In this document: piece after piece, positions 14,654-27,200 of the stretch
Numbering within the stretch: position 1 is the first letter of the stretch
How the letters are laid out: each line of letters starts with the position of its first letter
Assembly (NCBI GenBank): GCA_020086605.1
Contig: JACBWW010000015.1
Location: 20,643,085-20,707,084 of the forward strand
Direction of reading: 5' to 3'
Origin: Lanius collurio
Lineage: Eukaryota > Chordata > Aves > Passeriformes > Laniidae
DNA: 64,000 nt
Translations under genes and position numbers: made by a program
The notes under the pieces: model-generated
Seen by the model: the letters and a program-made list of their open reading frames with translations, nothing else
Database searches by the model: none
Told to the model about the DNA's origin: nothing

Positions 14654-15494
14654 ACCGTCTGTATTTACTATATAAATATAGCAAGATTTTTTTCATATCA
14701 ACAGAATAATTCTACCTGTCTGAAGAATTATTGTTTTAATTCTTTTAAGTGGGTTATTAGTTTTTCTCAACTCTTCTTGCAGTAATGTTCTTTCTCTTTA
14801 TCTTCAAGCTTATCTTTTATGTACTTCTAGACATCTGTGTTTAGCTAGCTCTAATGGTGCAGCCATGTTCCTTAATGGTAACAGGTAAATGGTTTCAGCC
14901 AACAATATTCAAGAGACATCCTTCTTAAAAGATATAGTTAAACCGTGTTGCCTAAAAGGTGAAAGCAAGTCAACAGAGCCTTGTTGGTACCAGTGATTTA
15001 AACGGAGGCACAGAATGGAAAGAACCCAGAAGAAATTATCCAGGTTGGTTCCAAATGGATATAAACTCACTGTATGTATTAATTAACCTTAATTTGCAAA
15101 TAGATAATTGTTGCTTAAAAAAAACCCTTTTAAAAAGACAATAATTTGTGAAATAAAAAGTAGTTTGTGAAATATTGATTGCTTTTGGCCAAAACAATGG
15201 CAAGAAATGTCAATGAAATGGATATGCTGTGTGATATAGGAAAAGAGGGGGTTGCTTCATCTATGTTGTGGTTTAGGAATGGTACTCTCCAATTTAGTCC
15301 TTCCACTGTGACTCTCCAAACCATGCTACCTCTTCCTTACTCCTTCCCCTCCTTTTGTGGCAGGGTAGAGAGAGCTGGAGACACAGAAGGTGAAAGTTAT
15401 GAGTTGAGATTAGAAAGATTTACTGGAAACAATGAGAGCAAACGATTCACACGTGATTGCTCAGAACCAGCATTACCCCACTGCTCCCTTCCAG
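14654..15494. other. Non-coding stretch between tandem duplication and CR1
   Basis: No gene is recognised. The frame at 15179-15556 (125 codons) runs into the CR1 copy and has no recognisable domain, so it is not called as a gene. Confidence 0.55.
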
Positions 15495-15824
15495 GGTCTG
15501 CAGGGGGTTTACAGGGAAGCTGGGGAAGAACTCTTCATCAGGGACTGCAGTTATAGGACAAAGAGTAATGGGTAAAAATTAAAAACTGGGAAATTTAGGT
15601 TAGATATTAGGAAGAAATTCATTACTGTGAGGGTGGTGAGACACTGGAACAGATTGCCCAGGGAGGTTGTGGATGCTCCACCCTGGAAATCTTCAAGGCC
15701 AGGCTGAATGGGGCTCTGAGCAACCTTATCTAGTGGAAGATGTCCCTGCCCATGGCACAGGGTGTTGGGACTAGATGACCTTTAAAATCTATTCTAACCT
15801 CTCTAAACTTTCTATGATTCTATG
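15495..15824 (+). mobile_element. CR1 LINE, 3'-end fragment, sense on +
   Basis: This is a 5'-truncated CR1 retroposon. It carries the characteristic order of avian CR1 3' UTR words: gggaagctgggga, then ttagatattaggaagaaatt, gagacactggaacag, ttgcccagggaggttgtgga, caaggccaggctgaatgggg, agtggaagatgtccctgccc and gggactagatgacctt. It ends in the terminal octamer repeat tctatgattctatg. The copy is moderately diverged (for example, an altered lead-in and a lost ccaaccc motif near the end). The 5' boundary is uncertain by some tens of bases. It contains no reverse transcriptase coding sequence. Confidence 0.93.
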
Positions 15825-18386
15825 CTTTTTCAGGAGAACTGGAAGGATTACTATAATTTAAAAAAAAAGCTCCGTGAGAATAATATTTGGCCTCAAGGAC
15901 TGAGTATTTACACGCAGTGAACAGATAAAATAAACAGGTTTTTCTGAAATGCTTGAGCAGTCTATCCACAACATTTTATGAAATAAATTTGCTGTTTTAT
16001 GCAAAGCTACAGCTCTGATAGACTGCTTTTTAGAAGTCAGGATTCTATCTCCATCTTCGACTATGCCTACAAATTCAAGGCACATGATGAAATCCATGCA
16101 GCTCTCGCTATCAGTACATTTGTCAGTGCTGTGTGCAATGTAGTGACAGCAGATGATCTCGAATTCTATGTAAAGTGATTCTATAATTTAAAAAGAATCT
16201 ATTCTGTAATACCACTTCTATGTGATCATCACATAGGAAATCTTTCATTTTTTTTCATTCATTTCTGAACTGGTTATCTTATGCTACAGGTAACTCAAGT
16301 AAACATATTCAAGGAAATTTGTGATTTAGGAGGCATGCAGATTTTCTGAAGTAAGGTTTGTATACATAAAATGTAATTCATAATTTCCTGGGCACAGTGT
16401 GAATCGTCTTTTTTTCCCCTAGCTGTTTAGTTTTATGAGGTTTGCTAATATTTTGGGACCACTTAAAAAGGTGTGGTGTTTAATTTTCTTTCTATTAAGA
16501 AGTGTGTTTTCATGGATAGTAAAGGTCCCCAGAGTGTCAATTATCCACTCATTATACACCAAAGTGAAATTTAAGCTGTTCATTTTCTTCCATATAAACC
16601 AGAGTTGTCTCACAATTTTTAATTTTCTTCTACTTTCATATAGCAGTCCCATTATAACCATAGAAGTGTTACTAGATATTTTGCCCTAAGTTAAAGATAC
16701 ACCTTTATTTCTGATTTTTTTTCCACTTTGAAAAATATTACAGATCTTAAAATAAACTTACCCTCATAGAAACCAACAAGAAAGAAGACCTGAAAAGTAC
16801 TGTCAACTTTGACAATAGTGTTTCTAATCTGGGGTCAATTTGTGGTAACCCATTTCATGTTTTCTCACATTTTCTGAGAGTCTTCAAATGCCACATCTGA
16901 CAAAAGCAGAATATATCAGGAAGTTATTCAAGGTTATTTTGCTAAAGATGTTTCCATAATGGAAGACTTTTCAAACCTAATAATCAGCTCAGTCCATTAA
17001 TAGAATGGAAAATGTCCCTTTGCCATACCAAGTATTTTTTACTTATTTCACAAGAATAACTTATTATACCCTTTTTCACAGGGTATAATAGACTCATTCA
17101 CATGTGCAAAATGAGCATTCAAACGAGAGAACCACACTCAGAAAACACCGTATCAAGTCTTCACCTCTACCGAGAATAACACAGATAAAGCTTACTTTTG
17201 ATCTCGTCCCATTGCTTAGGAGTAACTGGCTGGACAGAGCAGAACTTGCTGTGATGAAGTTTCTGTTTCCCCTAATCTCCAAGTACAAATTGTACAAGTA
17301 GCTGTAGTACTTTTCCGCTTGTTATGGTGTTCAGATGCTTCCAGTGGTTTCTAGTCAGTATGAAAGGCAGACAGCTGTAGCAGTACTTCCAGCAGACCTC
17401 CTCAGTCTCTCTTGATTGTCTTGTTTCACTTCTTCCTTTCTCCCTTATTTTTCTTTTTAGTAGTTTTTTTTAACATGCCCAGAGGATTCAAGTCTTGAAC
17501 AAGAAATGGAATATGCTGTATTTTAAATTGTTGACTGTTCTGTGGTTCTCATGTTCAAATGTAAGAGAAAGGACCTATGTCCAGCAGTCATTCTCAAGTC
17601 TGAGAGAAGCACAAAATTTAAATGCAAAATACCACGTGTGAGCCATTGCTTTGGATGTAATTTTCTGTACATCAGATCATCCCAAAGGAAAGATAGCTGT
17701 CACCTGTGGAATGAAGATAATTTTGGCAAGAGGGAGAGACTGACAGAAGGGGTATGAGTGTTATTTACTAGGGAAAAAAAGACAGATTATAAATTAATGG
17801 AGGAGGGTGAAAGTTATGTCCTAACAGAAGTTCCTCTATGGAGTATTTGGTACACAATAAAGCTATCAATTCTTCTTTCTAGATTCATTTTTGGAAGGTA
17901 AATGATCTACAAAGATTTCCTCCTATATGTTACTGGATGTTTTTTTAAATTTTATGGATTATTTGAATTTGTTTCATGGAATTTGATTTTTGTCTGCTAC
18001 AGGTTAGCACAGCATTAATTCAAACACTTTTCAGGAAATTCAAGATAAAAATGTCCGTTTTACAAATATTTATCATGAGATTTTGGAAGCATATTAGCAA
18101 ATCTACATTTCTCACTAAATTAAAATTATATTTATTTGATGCTTTCCAGACTTTGGGGCATTTTCATTTAATGATGAGTTTATTTAAACTGGGAAGCATT
18201 TGAAGGCTAGGAGGCTTCATTCTAATACGATTTCTTTTCTGCCAATGTAGATCAAAATGATCAATGATTTATTGTATAAATGTCTAGCTGTATGTTGAAG
18301 TTTGTTTGACTTTGGATGGTGACTGGTTCAATGGAATAAGTTGTGTTTGTGGATGTTCTGTATAAGACAATTTTGAAGTAGACACC
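15825..18386. other. AT-rich non-coding stretch
   Basis: There is no recognisable gene. It contains a perfect short hairpin (annotated separately). Open frames at 16419-16689 and 17094-17301 overlap on both strands and are short. Confidence 0.55.
17062..17090. repeat. Perfect 10-bp inverted repeat (hairpin)
   Basis: TATTATACCC at 17062-17071 is the exact reverse complement of GGGTATAATA at 17081-17090, with a 9-base loop. No known RNA or terminator context explains it. It is too short for a miRNA precursor, so a chance or cruciform-type palindrome is most likely. Confidence 0.8.
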
Positions 18387-20040
18387 GTGGATGTTCATTA
18401 CAGCATCTATGAAAATTATAATGGTGTAGGCATATTTCAGCCTGATAGAAGTATAATACTCACTTTGTGGTGCAAATCAGTGACAAAGTACAGTCTTATG
18501 AGGAAAATGTTGGAAATGTGTCCCACAGGCTTAGTGAAGGTTTGGTGTTGCAGCTGTTTCAAATCTCTTTGTCATGTCATTACATTTTGGGATTGTGTCA
18601 GTATATTATGTGTTGATTGTTAAAAGTTAATTCTTAAAGGATTATTGTGGGTTAAGCAGAAACCTGTGTATCTGGACTTAAGTGTGAACATTTTGTCTTG
18701 TACTCATGGGCACTCCTGGTAGGTCATGATGCCATCATTGTCTGGGAGGCTGGCATACATGCTGGTGGTGGCATTCTTGCTGCCTTGAGGTTTGAAAAGA
18801 GGGATTGTGTTGTGTAACTTTTCAGGAGAAATTGGATGTACATTGGAGAAAACTTACTCTTTGGTTTATGAGAGAATGTCTTTAAGGAGGGTTTTGAGGA
18901 TATAACAATTTCATAAAGGGGTTGTCATAGCGACACATTGGTGGGCTTTTTAGCCTAGATAGCATATTAACATCACTGTGGTGGGAAGTGGAGAAGAATG
19001 AGCCTTTTTTTTTTTTAATTTATTTTTTTTCTCCTGGATTTTATGGAGAAGTGATTTAACTCTGACTGTGAAGTTAAATAATTGTTGTAGGTGGTCTTTG
19101 AAGTAAGTTCGTAGTAGGAATTGTCAGAATGGCATGTCAGCCTTGTTAATGGTTCAGTTACTACACCTTGTACTCCATTGGCAGGTTTAACATCTGTGTT
19201 TTAGGTGTTAAAACCTGCATAGATTTCTTTTTGGTGAGAGACAGATAAAATATGGGTGATTGTGTATTTTGTTGAACACTTTATTATTGATTTCCTGATA
19301 TGATTACTTTGTGTATTGTATGTCTACTATTTTTTTGTGAAGCAGGTTGTTGCGATGGACAGTTCTACTTATTTGATGATGGAATGATTTAAAAAAAAAA
19401 TTTAGCCCATGAAAAAAGTTATCTAATTCATCAGTGTGTTGTTTAGATGCTTCTTAGAGCCACAGGCATTTGGAGAGGCAGAGTTCTTGTATAGTGGTAA
19501 TTTAGTTATGCTGATAACTGAGAACTTAAGTGGTACCTCTATCCATTTGTTGAACAGTGATAGTTTTAGTGATGTTTCTCCTCATGCAGCCATCTTGATA
19601 TGGAGATAGCTTTTGTCATTGCCATTGATTTCTGGTGCTCAATGGCTCCTACTGCATAATTCTGATACTGGCTAAGTTGAAGTGTTTCCACAAGTGTTGA
19701 GATTGCTTACTTTCTGGAAATTTGTTGGAATTTATATTTCTTCTTCCACTTGAAATCTTCTAGAATTTGTTATGTAAAGGAGGTATTTCTGAATCTTTTC
19801 CTATTTTTATTGATATTTATAGAGTGTCTGCAGGCCAGATTGGCACAAGGCTAAAGATGGAGTACTCTGGGGACAACAGAGTTTATTCATCAGCTTATGA
19901 ATACAGTGCCATTAGTTAGCATCTTGTCTTTTTCCTTCGTGTGATTTCCAACCCAAATGGCAAATCTAAATATATTCCCAGTTTTACTGGCCTGGTTGTA
20001 GTTGTTGGCAAGTTGTAGACAAGGAAAGGTTTGTAAACCT
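18387..20040 (-). other. Strongly strand-skewed block, possible decayed coding sequence or transcribed unit
   Basis: Across this block the + strand is rich in G and T and poor in C. In the 60-base lines at 18781 and 18841, for instance, I count about 19 G to 4 C and 17 G to 5 C. The flanks do not show this. On the minus strand, stops are sparse and there are ATG-less open stretches of roughly 60 codons (for example just below 19200), separated by stops and apparent frameshifts. I could not match the conceptual peptides to any family. It may be a badly decayed gene or retrocopy read on minus, or a region transcribed on plus whose base bias comes from transcription. The skew itself lowers stop frequency on minus, so open frames alone are weak evidence. 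Confidence 0.3.
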
Positions 20041-20214
20041 TGCAATCTTACAAAAGGTACCATTTGTATGATAAGGAATAAAATTGAAAATGATGAAGAA
20101 AAATGAAACTGCTTAGTCTAGTACAGATATCTTTACCTACAAATGATATAAATAAGATAAAGTCGCCATAATCTCCTTGTTCCTCTTATCTCTGAACAAG
20201 GCAAGTGAGAAGAT

Positions 20215-20345
20215 TTGGATTATTAATATTAATTAAGCATTATTCTGTACTTTTAAGCCATTTGTTGCAATTACAGTGCCAAAATTATTTTTAAGCTGAT
20301 TGCTTCATTAATCAATTAAATTAAATGTCATGTGATATCAGTATA
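20215..20345. promoter_or_regulatory. Homeodomain-word cluster, candidate conserved non-coding element
   Basis: In about 130 bases there are repeated taat/atta words (attaattaag, cattaatcaattaa), a ttgcaat C/EBP-like word and a ttacag stretch. The density of homeodomain sites and absence of repeat wording resemble vertebrate developmental enhancers. No promoter or exon is seen. Conservation cannot be judged from one sequence. Confidence 0.2.
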
Positions 20346-21806
20346 AATTTCTAACCTGTGTTGAAGTGGACAGAAAATTAGTTGTAGCAGATTCTTTATT
20401 TCCAGGATGAATCTTTACTTTTATAGGCTCTGCTTCTAAAAAGAAGGCCCATAACTACTGTAGCATACTTGCACATTATTTTGATTTCATAGAGATCTTA
20501 CAGAATTATACTCATGCACAGATATTTTGGTGTTTTATCATATATTTTTAGTTTTAGATCATAAATTTAATCTAGAAACTGAACTTACCAAGGATATTGT
20601 TTTGCATAGATAGCTGGAAATCTTAATGGATCCAGCTGTATTAACATCAGTAGTTCTGGGTCATCCATTAATTTTTCCTATGTTGAGAAAACTTAAAATA
20701 TGCATTGTTTTAAAATTCCAATTTATAATACATTCTAAGATATAAAACAGTAGTCCTGACATATATCAATGTGAGTTTTATGTAAGAGTCATCCTTCCTT
20801 TCAAGAAGTACTGAAATAGTCAGAAAGGCTTTGTTTTTACCCCCCTCTTTATCTTATATTCAAAGCTTAAAGTTAGTGTTGAAAAAGTAATTGGTATTTG
20901 AGCAGATTGTAGGTTCTAAGGAATTGAGAGATATGACATCAGTTTGAGACATAAAGAGACCACAGTCTTTGAAAAATGCATCCTTTTAGTAATGTTATGA
21001 ATGCTAGTGTTGGCAGATTTCGACAGCAGCAAGTTAAATAGCTATGGCCTTTCTAATAGTGTCACTGTAGTCAAAAGGTTTTAAGGGAATATGAGACAAT
21101 TTGATCAATGAAAAGGTCAAAGAAGAGGTGCATTGGGTGAAAATTTTAGGCTGTTTCTTTTAGTATCACTTGAATGAAAATTAACACATAATTTTAGAGA
21201 TTGACTTGAGTGGTAAGAGTGTTATGAAGTTAAATATGCTGTAATTGCTTTTTACTGGTGTAATTTTGATTTATTATACCCATTAAGGAAATTTTCTTGT
21301 TCTTCTTTTATTCTTTTTGTACCACTGATACGGAACCAGAGGTAGAGAGAACTCAAAATTTGGGAGAAAGAATTACTGGCAAATGCATTATTTTGAAAAT
21401 GTCGCTATGAATTCATAAATTCTAAGACTTGAAAATAAACCATCTTTCTTAGAGTTTCTTATAGTGCTTCTTAAAATACAGTAGCCAGTGAGTTGCCTGT
21501 CCTTTGCTAAAACTAATCTGTAATTTGGGAAAAGATCATGTCTGTAATTCAGGATGATCTAGAAGAATGTCAGGGACAAGATGTGGTAAATATTAAATTT
21601 TACTTAGGAACTGAAGGACTGAAACAAAGAAAAATACATGCTTAAATAACATGATGGAATTGAAAAGTCTCTGTGTAGCTTGCTTTAAAAACCCTCATTG
21701 TCTAAACCCAGGCTTCCAACAGTTTCACAAGAAATAACATTGACATTTAAATCTTCTAAGCAATTTTCAGTAATTTCACTCTTTAGGTATCATTCCCGAT
21801 ATTTGA
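20346..21806. other. AT-rich non-coding stretch, nothing recognised
   Basis: I see no repeat family, splice-bounded open segment or RNA gene. Confidence 0.55.
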
Positions 21807-22150
21807 GTGCACTGGTGCAACTGAGCCTGTGAATATCCGCATATAAGCTGAGGAGCACAAAGTTGCTGTGGAAGGTGGATAGATCAGGCTGGTTTCAAAT
21901 TTCAGAGCACCTTTTTGCTTAGCTGATGCTCATGAGTGATGCAATTTGTGCTAATGGTTAGCTCTCGGTCATTATCAATCATTATCACTATCAATTCCAG
22001 CAGATGGCTCTTAACGATCGCACCCCACACGAGCTGTGCAGGTTCAGCCTCAGGGCTGGGGGCTGTGGTTTGCACTGCCCTCCGCTGATGGGGCTGGAAG
22101 AGGTACAGGGGAGAGTTTTCGGCTTCTGCTGAATGAGGTTCACATGGCAC
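21807..22150. promoter_or_regulatory. Candidate regulatory element (E-box, homeodomain/TALE words)
   Basis: This stretch is more GC-balanced than its surroundings and of high complexity, with several CpG. It contains gctaatggttagc, repeated atcattatca words, cagatgg (E-box) and ttaacgatcg. A minus-strand frame of 82 codons (21902-22150) crosses it but has no recognised domain. I read it as a candidate enhancer rather than a gene, and nothing repetitive is visible. Confidence 0.25.
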
Positions 22151-22579
22151 TCAACGGAATGCCACAGAAATTTATTTCACAGGACTTTATTTGAAATTAC
22201 GTATTCAGAGAATGAATGGGTTTTGGGCTGGTTGGCTGAAAATATGGAATAATTAAAAAGATATTTTAACATGTCTTTCCAAAGATATCACAGTGCAGTG
22301 TGAAACTTTCCATGCTTATCTCCACTTAAGTACAGTTCACATGAGCTCAAATTCTGTGAACAAAAATAACTGTGCTCAGAGGTGTAAGAAGAGGTGGTAT
22401 TTAGAGTTTTGACATCTGGTCTTGCCTTCCACTATTCAAGGATCTAAATGCAAGGGCATTAAGCTTTTTCCTGCTTTTCTTTGTTGTATTCACTGAATGC
22501 TTAAGTTGAGTTATGTAACACTTTTTATTTCAGAGAAAGAGATTTTAGATTATGGTCATCTTCTTTATAGGCAGGAAAG

Positions 22580-22668
22580 GTTTTTTTTTGTTTTTGTTTT
22601 TTTTTTTTTTTTTTTTTTGTTTGTTTTGTTTGCTTTTTTTTGTTATTGTTTTGTTGTTGTTTTTTAAC
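22580..22668 (+). repeat. T-rich low-complexity tract
   Basis: Runs of T up to about 20 are broken by single G (tttg, ttg units). The two overlapping 81-82 codon frames here, poly-Phe on + and poly-Lys on -, are products of the repeat and not genes. It could be the A-rich tail of an old retrocopy on the minus strand, but no body of such a copy is recognisable beside it. Confidence 0.85.
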
Positions 22669-24000
22669 ATAAAATTCAGGCCTTGTTTTAAAATTGGGAT
22701 TTTCAGCCATGATGTCAAGTTTTCTCAGAGGTGTGCTTATTCTTTGAAAATTTATAATCTTAGAGTAATACATTTTCCCATTATCTTGTGTTCATAATTT
22801 AAAAATAAAAGGAAATAATTTAAAATTGTCAGTAGTCAAATGAGCATAAAATTACTGTGTAGCATGAGGATACACTTATTTATAAGGAAGCGGTAGATTT
22901 ACAATTATCTAGTTGTAAATATAAATGCATTTTATATAATAAACTGGCATGGGAAGTAACATGGTATCAGTTCTCATCTAAGTTCAGAACACGCCAATTC
23001 TCTTCTAGGCTTGAGCAAATATCACATGAATGAGGGCTCTTGTAAAATGTTATGTTTTGAAATAGATTTTATTAAGGGTTTCTAGCGATAATTTATTTTT
23101 TCCTTTACGCCTATGTCTCTCCTCAAACTAATAATGGATAGCTTATTTGCATATAAATAGATTTCACTATTTGCTGAGGCGCAGACCTAATACTTCTCCC
23201 TTTTTTTTCCTGACATTGTTAAATAAGGTAGAATATTTCAGTGATCAGCAGTCATGAATTGTAATAATTTTCTTGGTCAAAACTCCTTAGAATGCTTCAC
23301 TTTTGTGAAGACCTCAGAGTTTAGGTATCACTTAAACTACCAAACCCATGATATGTCTGTTGCATCTATAAAGGTATTTTTCATGCTGTCTCAGAAATAC
23401 TGATAGATGCCAAGACTGGTGGCTTTTTGAGTACCTGTTCTTTATTTGTACCATGAGGTATTTTCTTGCCATTTCTAATGTAGTAGTGTGTGGATATTTT
23501 ATAATGCAAGCATCACACTGCAAATTAATGTATTGTAGTTGTCTTTTTTCCTGGATTGTAGTGATCTCATGGTTTTAACCAGTTTTCTTTAAATTAGAGA
23601 GTTGCATTGAATAGAAACCTCTCATGGTACCATTCTGATACACTTCAAAATAAATAAATTTTAGTTATACTCAATTAAGGATGTGTGAAACCCGAGGTAA
23701 CTCTAAGAGTGACTTGTTTACTAAAAATAATGATGAAGTAAGACTTGATGAAATCAGTTAATGAATTCTAAAAACTCCTTTCAAAACATACAAGGCTGCA
23801 TTCCAGATTAAGATGTCTTTCAGAAAAATGAATGGAAGAAACTATCCTGTACCATAGAAAATCTCCAGACCTGTATGTAAGAGTAAGCTCCAGGTTTATA
23901 ATTCATATGCCACTACTTGTTCAGGAGCTGCTACTTCAAATACCCTGCCTCTAAATGAGGTTCGAGGTTAAAAGACTCTGGGAGAAAGATAAACTGAGTG
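22669..24000. other. AT-rich non-coding stretch
   Basis: No gene is recognised. Around 23137-23200 there is a perfect octamer (ATTTGCAT) followed by ataaatag and a Maf-like tgctgaggc word, which may mark a regulatory site. Confidence 0.5.
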
Positions 24001-24004
24001 ACTC

Positions 24005-24245
24005 CAAAAAACTAGCCAATGCTTACAGGACACGAACTTCCTGAGCATGCAAACATTTTAATTTTCTGCGTCGTCTCCCTCTTAGTGAGAAAAATGAATG
24101 AGGTCTGTATGTGTATGAATGTTCATGACGTAACCACAAAGGTGCTTTTAGTGGTTTTAACCTGAGTGCCTGTAAGTTATTTTGCCAGCAGAGGTCACTC
24201 AGGGTAAAGTGAACAATTGCTTTGTCTTTTAAAGAAGACAGGAAC
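24005..24245. promoter_or_regulatory. Candidate regulatory element with CRE, RUNX, CTCF-like and SOX words
   Basis: The words run in the order atgacgtaaccac (CRE half-site merging into a RUNX aaccac), ccagcagaggtcact (close to the CTCF core ccascagrkgg, and containing a nuclear-receptor half-site aggtca), and acaattgctttgt (two SOX-type words). The stretch is complex and not repeat-like. Binding is inferred from words only. Confidence 0.22.
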
Positions 24246-24260
24246 TTCATTATGGACTGT

Positions 24261-27200
24261 GAGATGCATATTGAAAAACACATGTCTTCAAAAGCACCCA
24301 GGCAACCTACACTTGCTGTTCTTTTCCTTCAAATCTTTGTTGCTCTATATATTGAGAATTAAAGATCAAGCATATAAAAAACTTACAGTGATGCATCTGG
24401 GAATGTGGACAGTAAAATACTGAGCTGTCTAATGGTAGCAATTTTTTACTAAGCTTTATAAGCCAACATAATAAATGTGCAAACTTTATTTCATATATTA
24501 ATTTACCACAAAGAGGTAGATTTCTATGTGTTATCCTAGTTTTTTGAACAAAGTCTGATCAATCACCATTAATTAACAGTTTTGTTAAAGGCCAGTAAAT
24601 AGTAATGGATACCTGGAATTTATCATATTACACAGCTTTTTTGTTCCCTTCTGCCTAATGACCTTGTAAATGCTGTTCTCTTAGCAGATTTTCTTGTGTA
24701 TATTTAATGATATCTAACACTTTTAGTTACAAAATATATTTTCAAATAGATTTAATTCCTGTCACTTGTTTTAAGGCAGTTTTTTGAGCAGCAGGATCTA
24801 TTCCCCATGTAATATGAATACAGTGAGTTGTGCAGTGAGACTGAGAATGCAATGTAGCCTGCTGTGACGAAAGGGTACGTGGCAGGTTCTTATTTTATTT
24901 GATTATGATGAGCAAGCAGAAAATGTCTATCATGCTGTCAGAGCTCAGGGACTCACATATTTTTGAACTGAACAGAAGTAGTTGAAAGGTGATAAAAGTA
25001 GAAACTGATGTTGCTGTTGCATTCACTTTTCTAAATAGAATTTCCTTTAAGGCCATCATCAAAATAAAAATGAAGAATCAGAGATGCAATACATTGCAGT
25101 TGTCATGAATGTTTCAAATATGGCATGTCTTTCCTGGACACCAAGTAGAAAATGTGTCCAGTTCTCAGTCCACCAAACGAAAGTGCCATTATTATCTGTC
25201 TTTAAAAAATAATGTGTAGGGTTTTTAATATAGCAGTATGACTGGTTAAATTATTGTTTAGGTCATTCTGAATGGTTTTGTCAAACCATTTGACTTCAGA
25301 ATATTGTATAGTCTTTAGGTGAAAGACAAGAAAAATTATTTCGGTGTTTTTAATACCTCTTTTTGTGTTCTCTTTTCTTTATATCCAAATGCTTGTAGAC
25401 TAAAATCTATGTGATTCCTTTGGGACATCCATAGGAGTCCACAGATTTTTAAGCTCATACACAATTGAGTTGAAAAATGAAGGAGCTAAGGAATAAGACT
25501 AGTAAGCTTTTATCTATGTGTGTTTTGTTTGTCTGTAACTTGTGTCTTTACCCAGTGTAAGCAACTTCTGAATGTTAAAACAGGCATCTAGTATTAAGTT
25601 ACTTTCTATTTCATTTATACTTTATGGAAAAGCCATAACAGGTCTCTGAAAGAGCTAGCTACATGTGAGAGGACTTGCTTTCTGGATTTTTGTCCTATTG
25701 CCTGTTTTGCTTGGATGTCTTGGTCAGAGTGCTCAAAATTTGTGAAGTTGCAACCAGTTGTAAAGGATGAAATGTTAAGAATAAAAACAGTAGATCTCTG
25801 TACTCTTTTTTATCTGGTGAATGTATGTGGTTTACAAAGAAACACAAGTGGTGTAGTTTTCAAGTAATTCAATGGGAAATACTGTATTTAATTCCTATTT
25901 GAGACTAGATAAATACAAATAAATGCATGTATCAGCAACAGGCACTCCAGAGAAGAGTTAAAAGAAAGGGATTAAAAGATTTGAAAACTTTATGGGCTAG
26001 GATTGTACTCAGAAATATAGTACTGTGGTTACTGGTAAAACTGCATCTTCAGCATTTTTAAGTACATGATGGTAAGAATTTTTGCAGTTTTTACTATAGA
26101 AACTTCCAGTGGAATGGCACAACTTCTCCCTTTTCTATTATATATGACTCTTGTATCCTTTCTGCAGTGCTTTTGTTGTCAGTGACCTAATAATAATAAT
26201 AATAATCAGGAAAATGCAAATAATGTGCATTAAACATGAAGAACAGCAGCAGCTGTAGTCAGACTAGGCCCATAAAATTATTTTGATTGATGTACATGTT
26301 TAATTCTATCCAGCTATACTGCCACACACTGAAAGTAGTAACTCTGTATGATGCTTTTACATGCTCCAGACCCTAAAGTTGAAACAATGAAGTATTTTAT
26401 TTTCTTTAAATGTTTTCTGTCAGGGATTCAAGAGCCTCTTATATTTATAAGTCTGGTTTTTATTTCTCTCCCCTTCCACACTCTGGATTCAGAGAGACTG
26501 TAATGGCACTCCTAACTGTTCCAATGCTTAAGTAGCCAATGAGCTTAACTGGTTCACAGAAAGAGTATTGTGGCTAAGTGGATATTGCCTTTCAGCTTCT
26601 GGGATCTTTCTACTACAGCTTGCAAAACCTTTCTGTGAGGAAAAGTGGTCTTGCTACCATGTTTCTAGAAAAGAGGGTAGGAAACCTCTTGCCTACTGCT
26701 GTTTGGAAGCATGTACCATAAAAATATATTTTTATTTCTACCTTTCCCCAGTATTTTTGCCTGCATTCATCTGCAATTTAAGCATGCCTCTTCTGTGCAT
26801 TTATAACTATGACATAACTGAAGTAACCAGAGCCCATATATAAATATTTACTTTCATAACCTAAGCAGAGAATTGTAAAAGATGAGCTTTGCAGCATCTT
26901 TAGAGGATTTGCAAGTCAAGGCTCTAGTCAAAGACTGTTCTTAAGCATATTTTTGTTTTTATTTGTCTCAGATCTTCCTAACCTGGAATATTATCTCATA
27001 AACTACAGAAGGATACCTTAGATGAGCATATAAAGCTTTAACCTTGAAGTGAGGAAACTTACTGGTGTAGTCACAAATTACAGAATTATCCTTTGTAAAA
27101 CACAACAGCTCATTTACTGCCATCAGCTTCTCAACAGTAGAAAATCTTAAAAGAAATTAATCTTGACATGACAATCATTCAAATAATTATTGTGAATTCC

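Noticed and set aside
22525..22797. Poly-Lys (minus) and poly-Phe (plus) frames
   Set aside because: They arise from the T-rich low-complexity tract.
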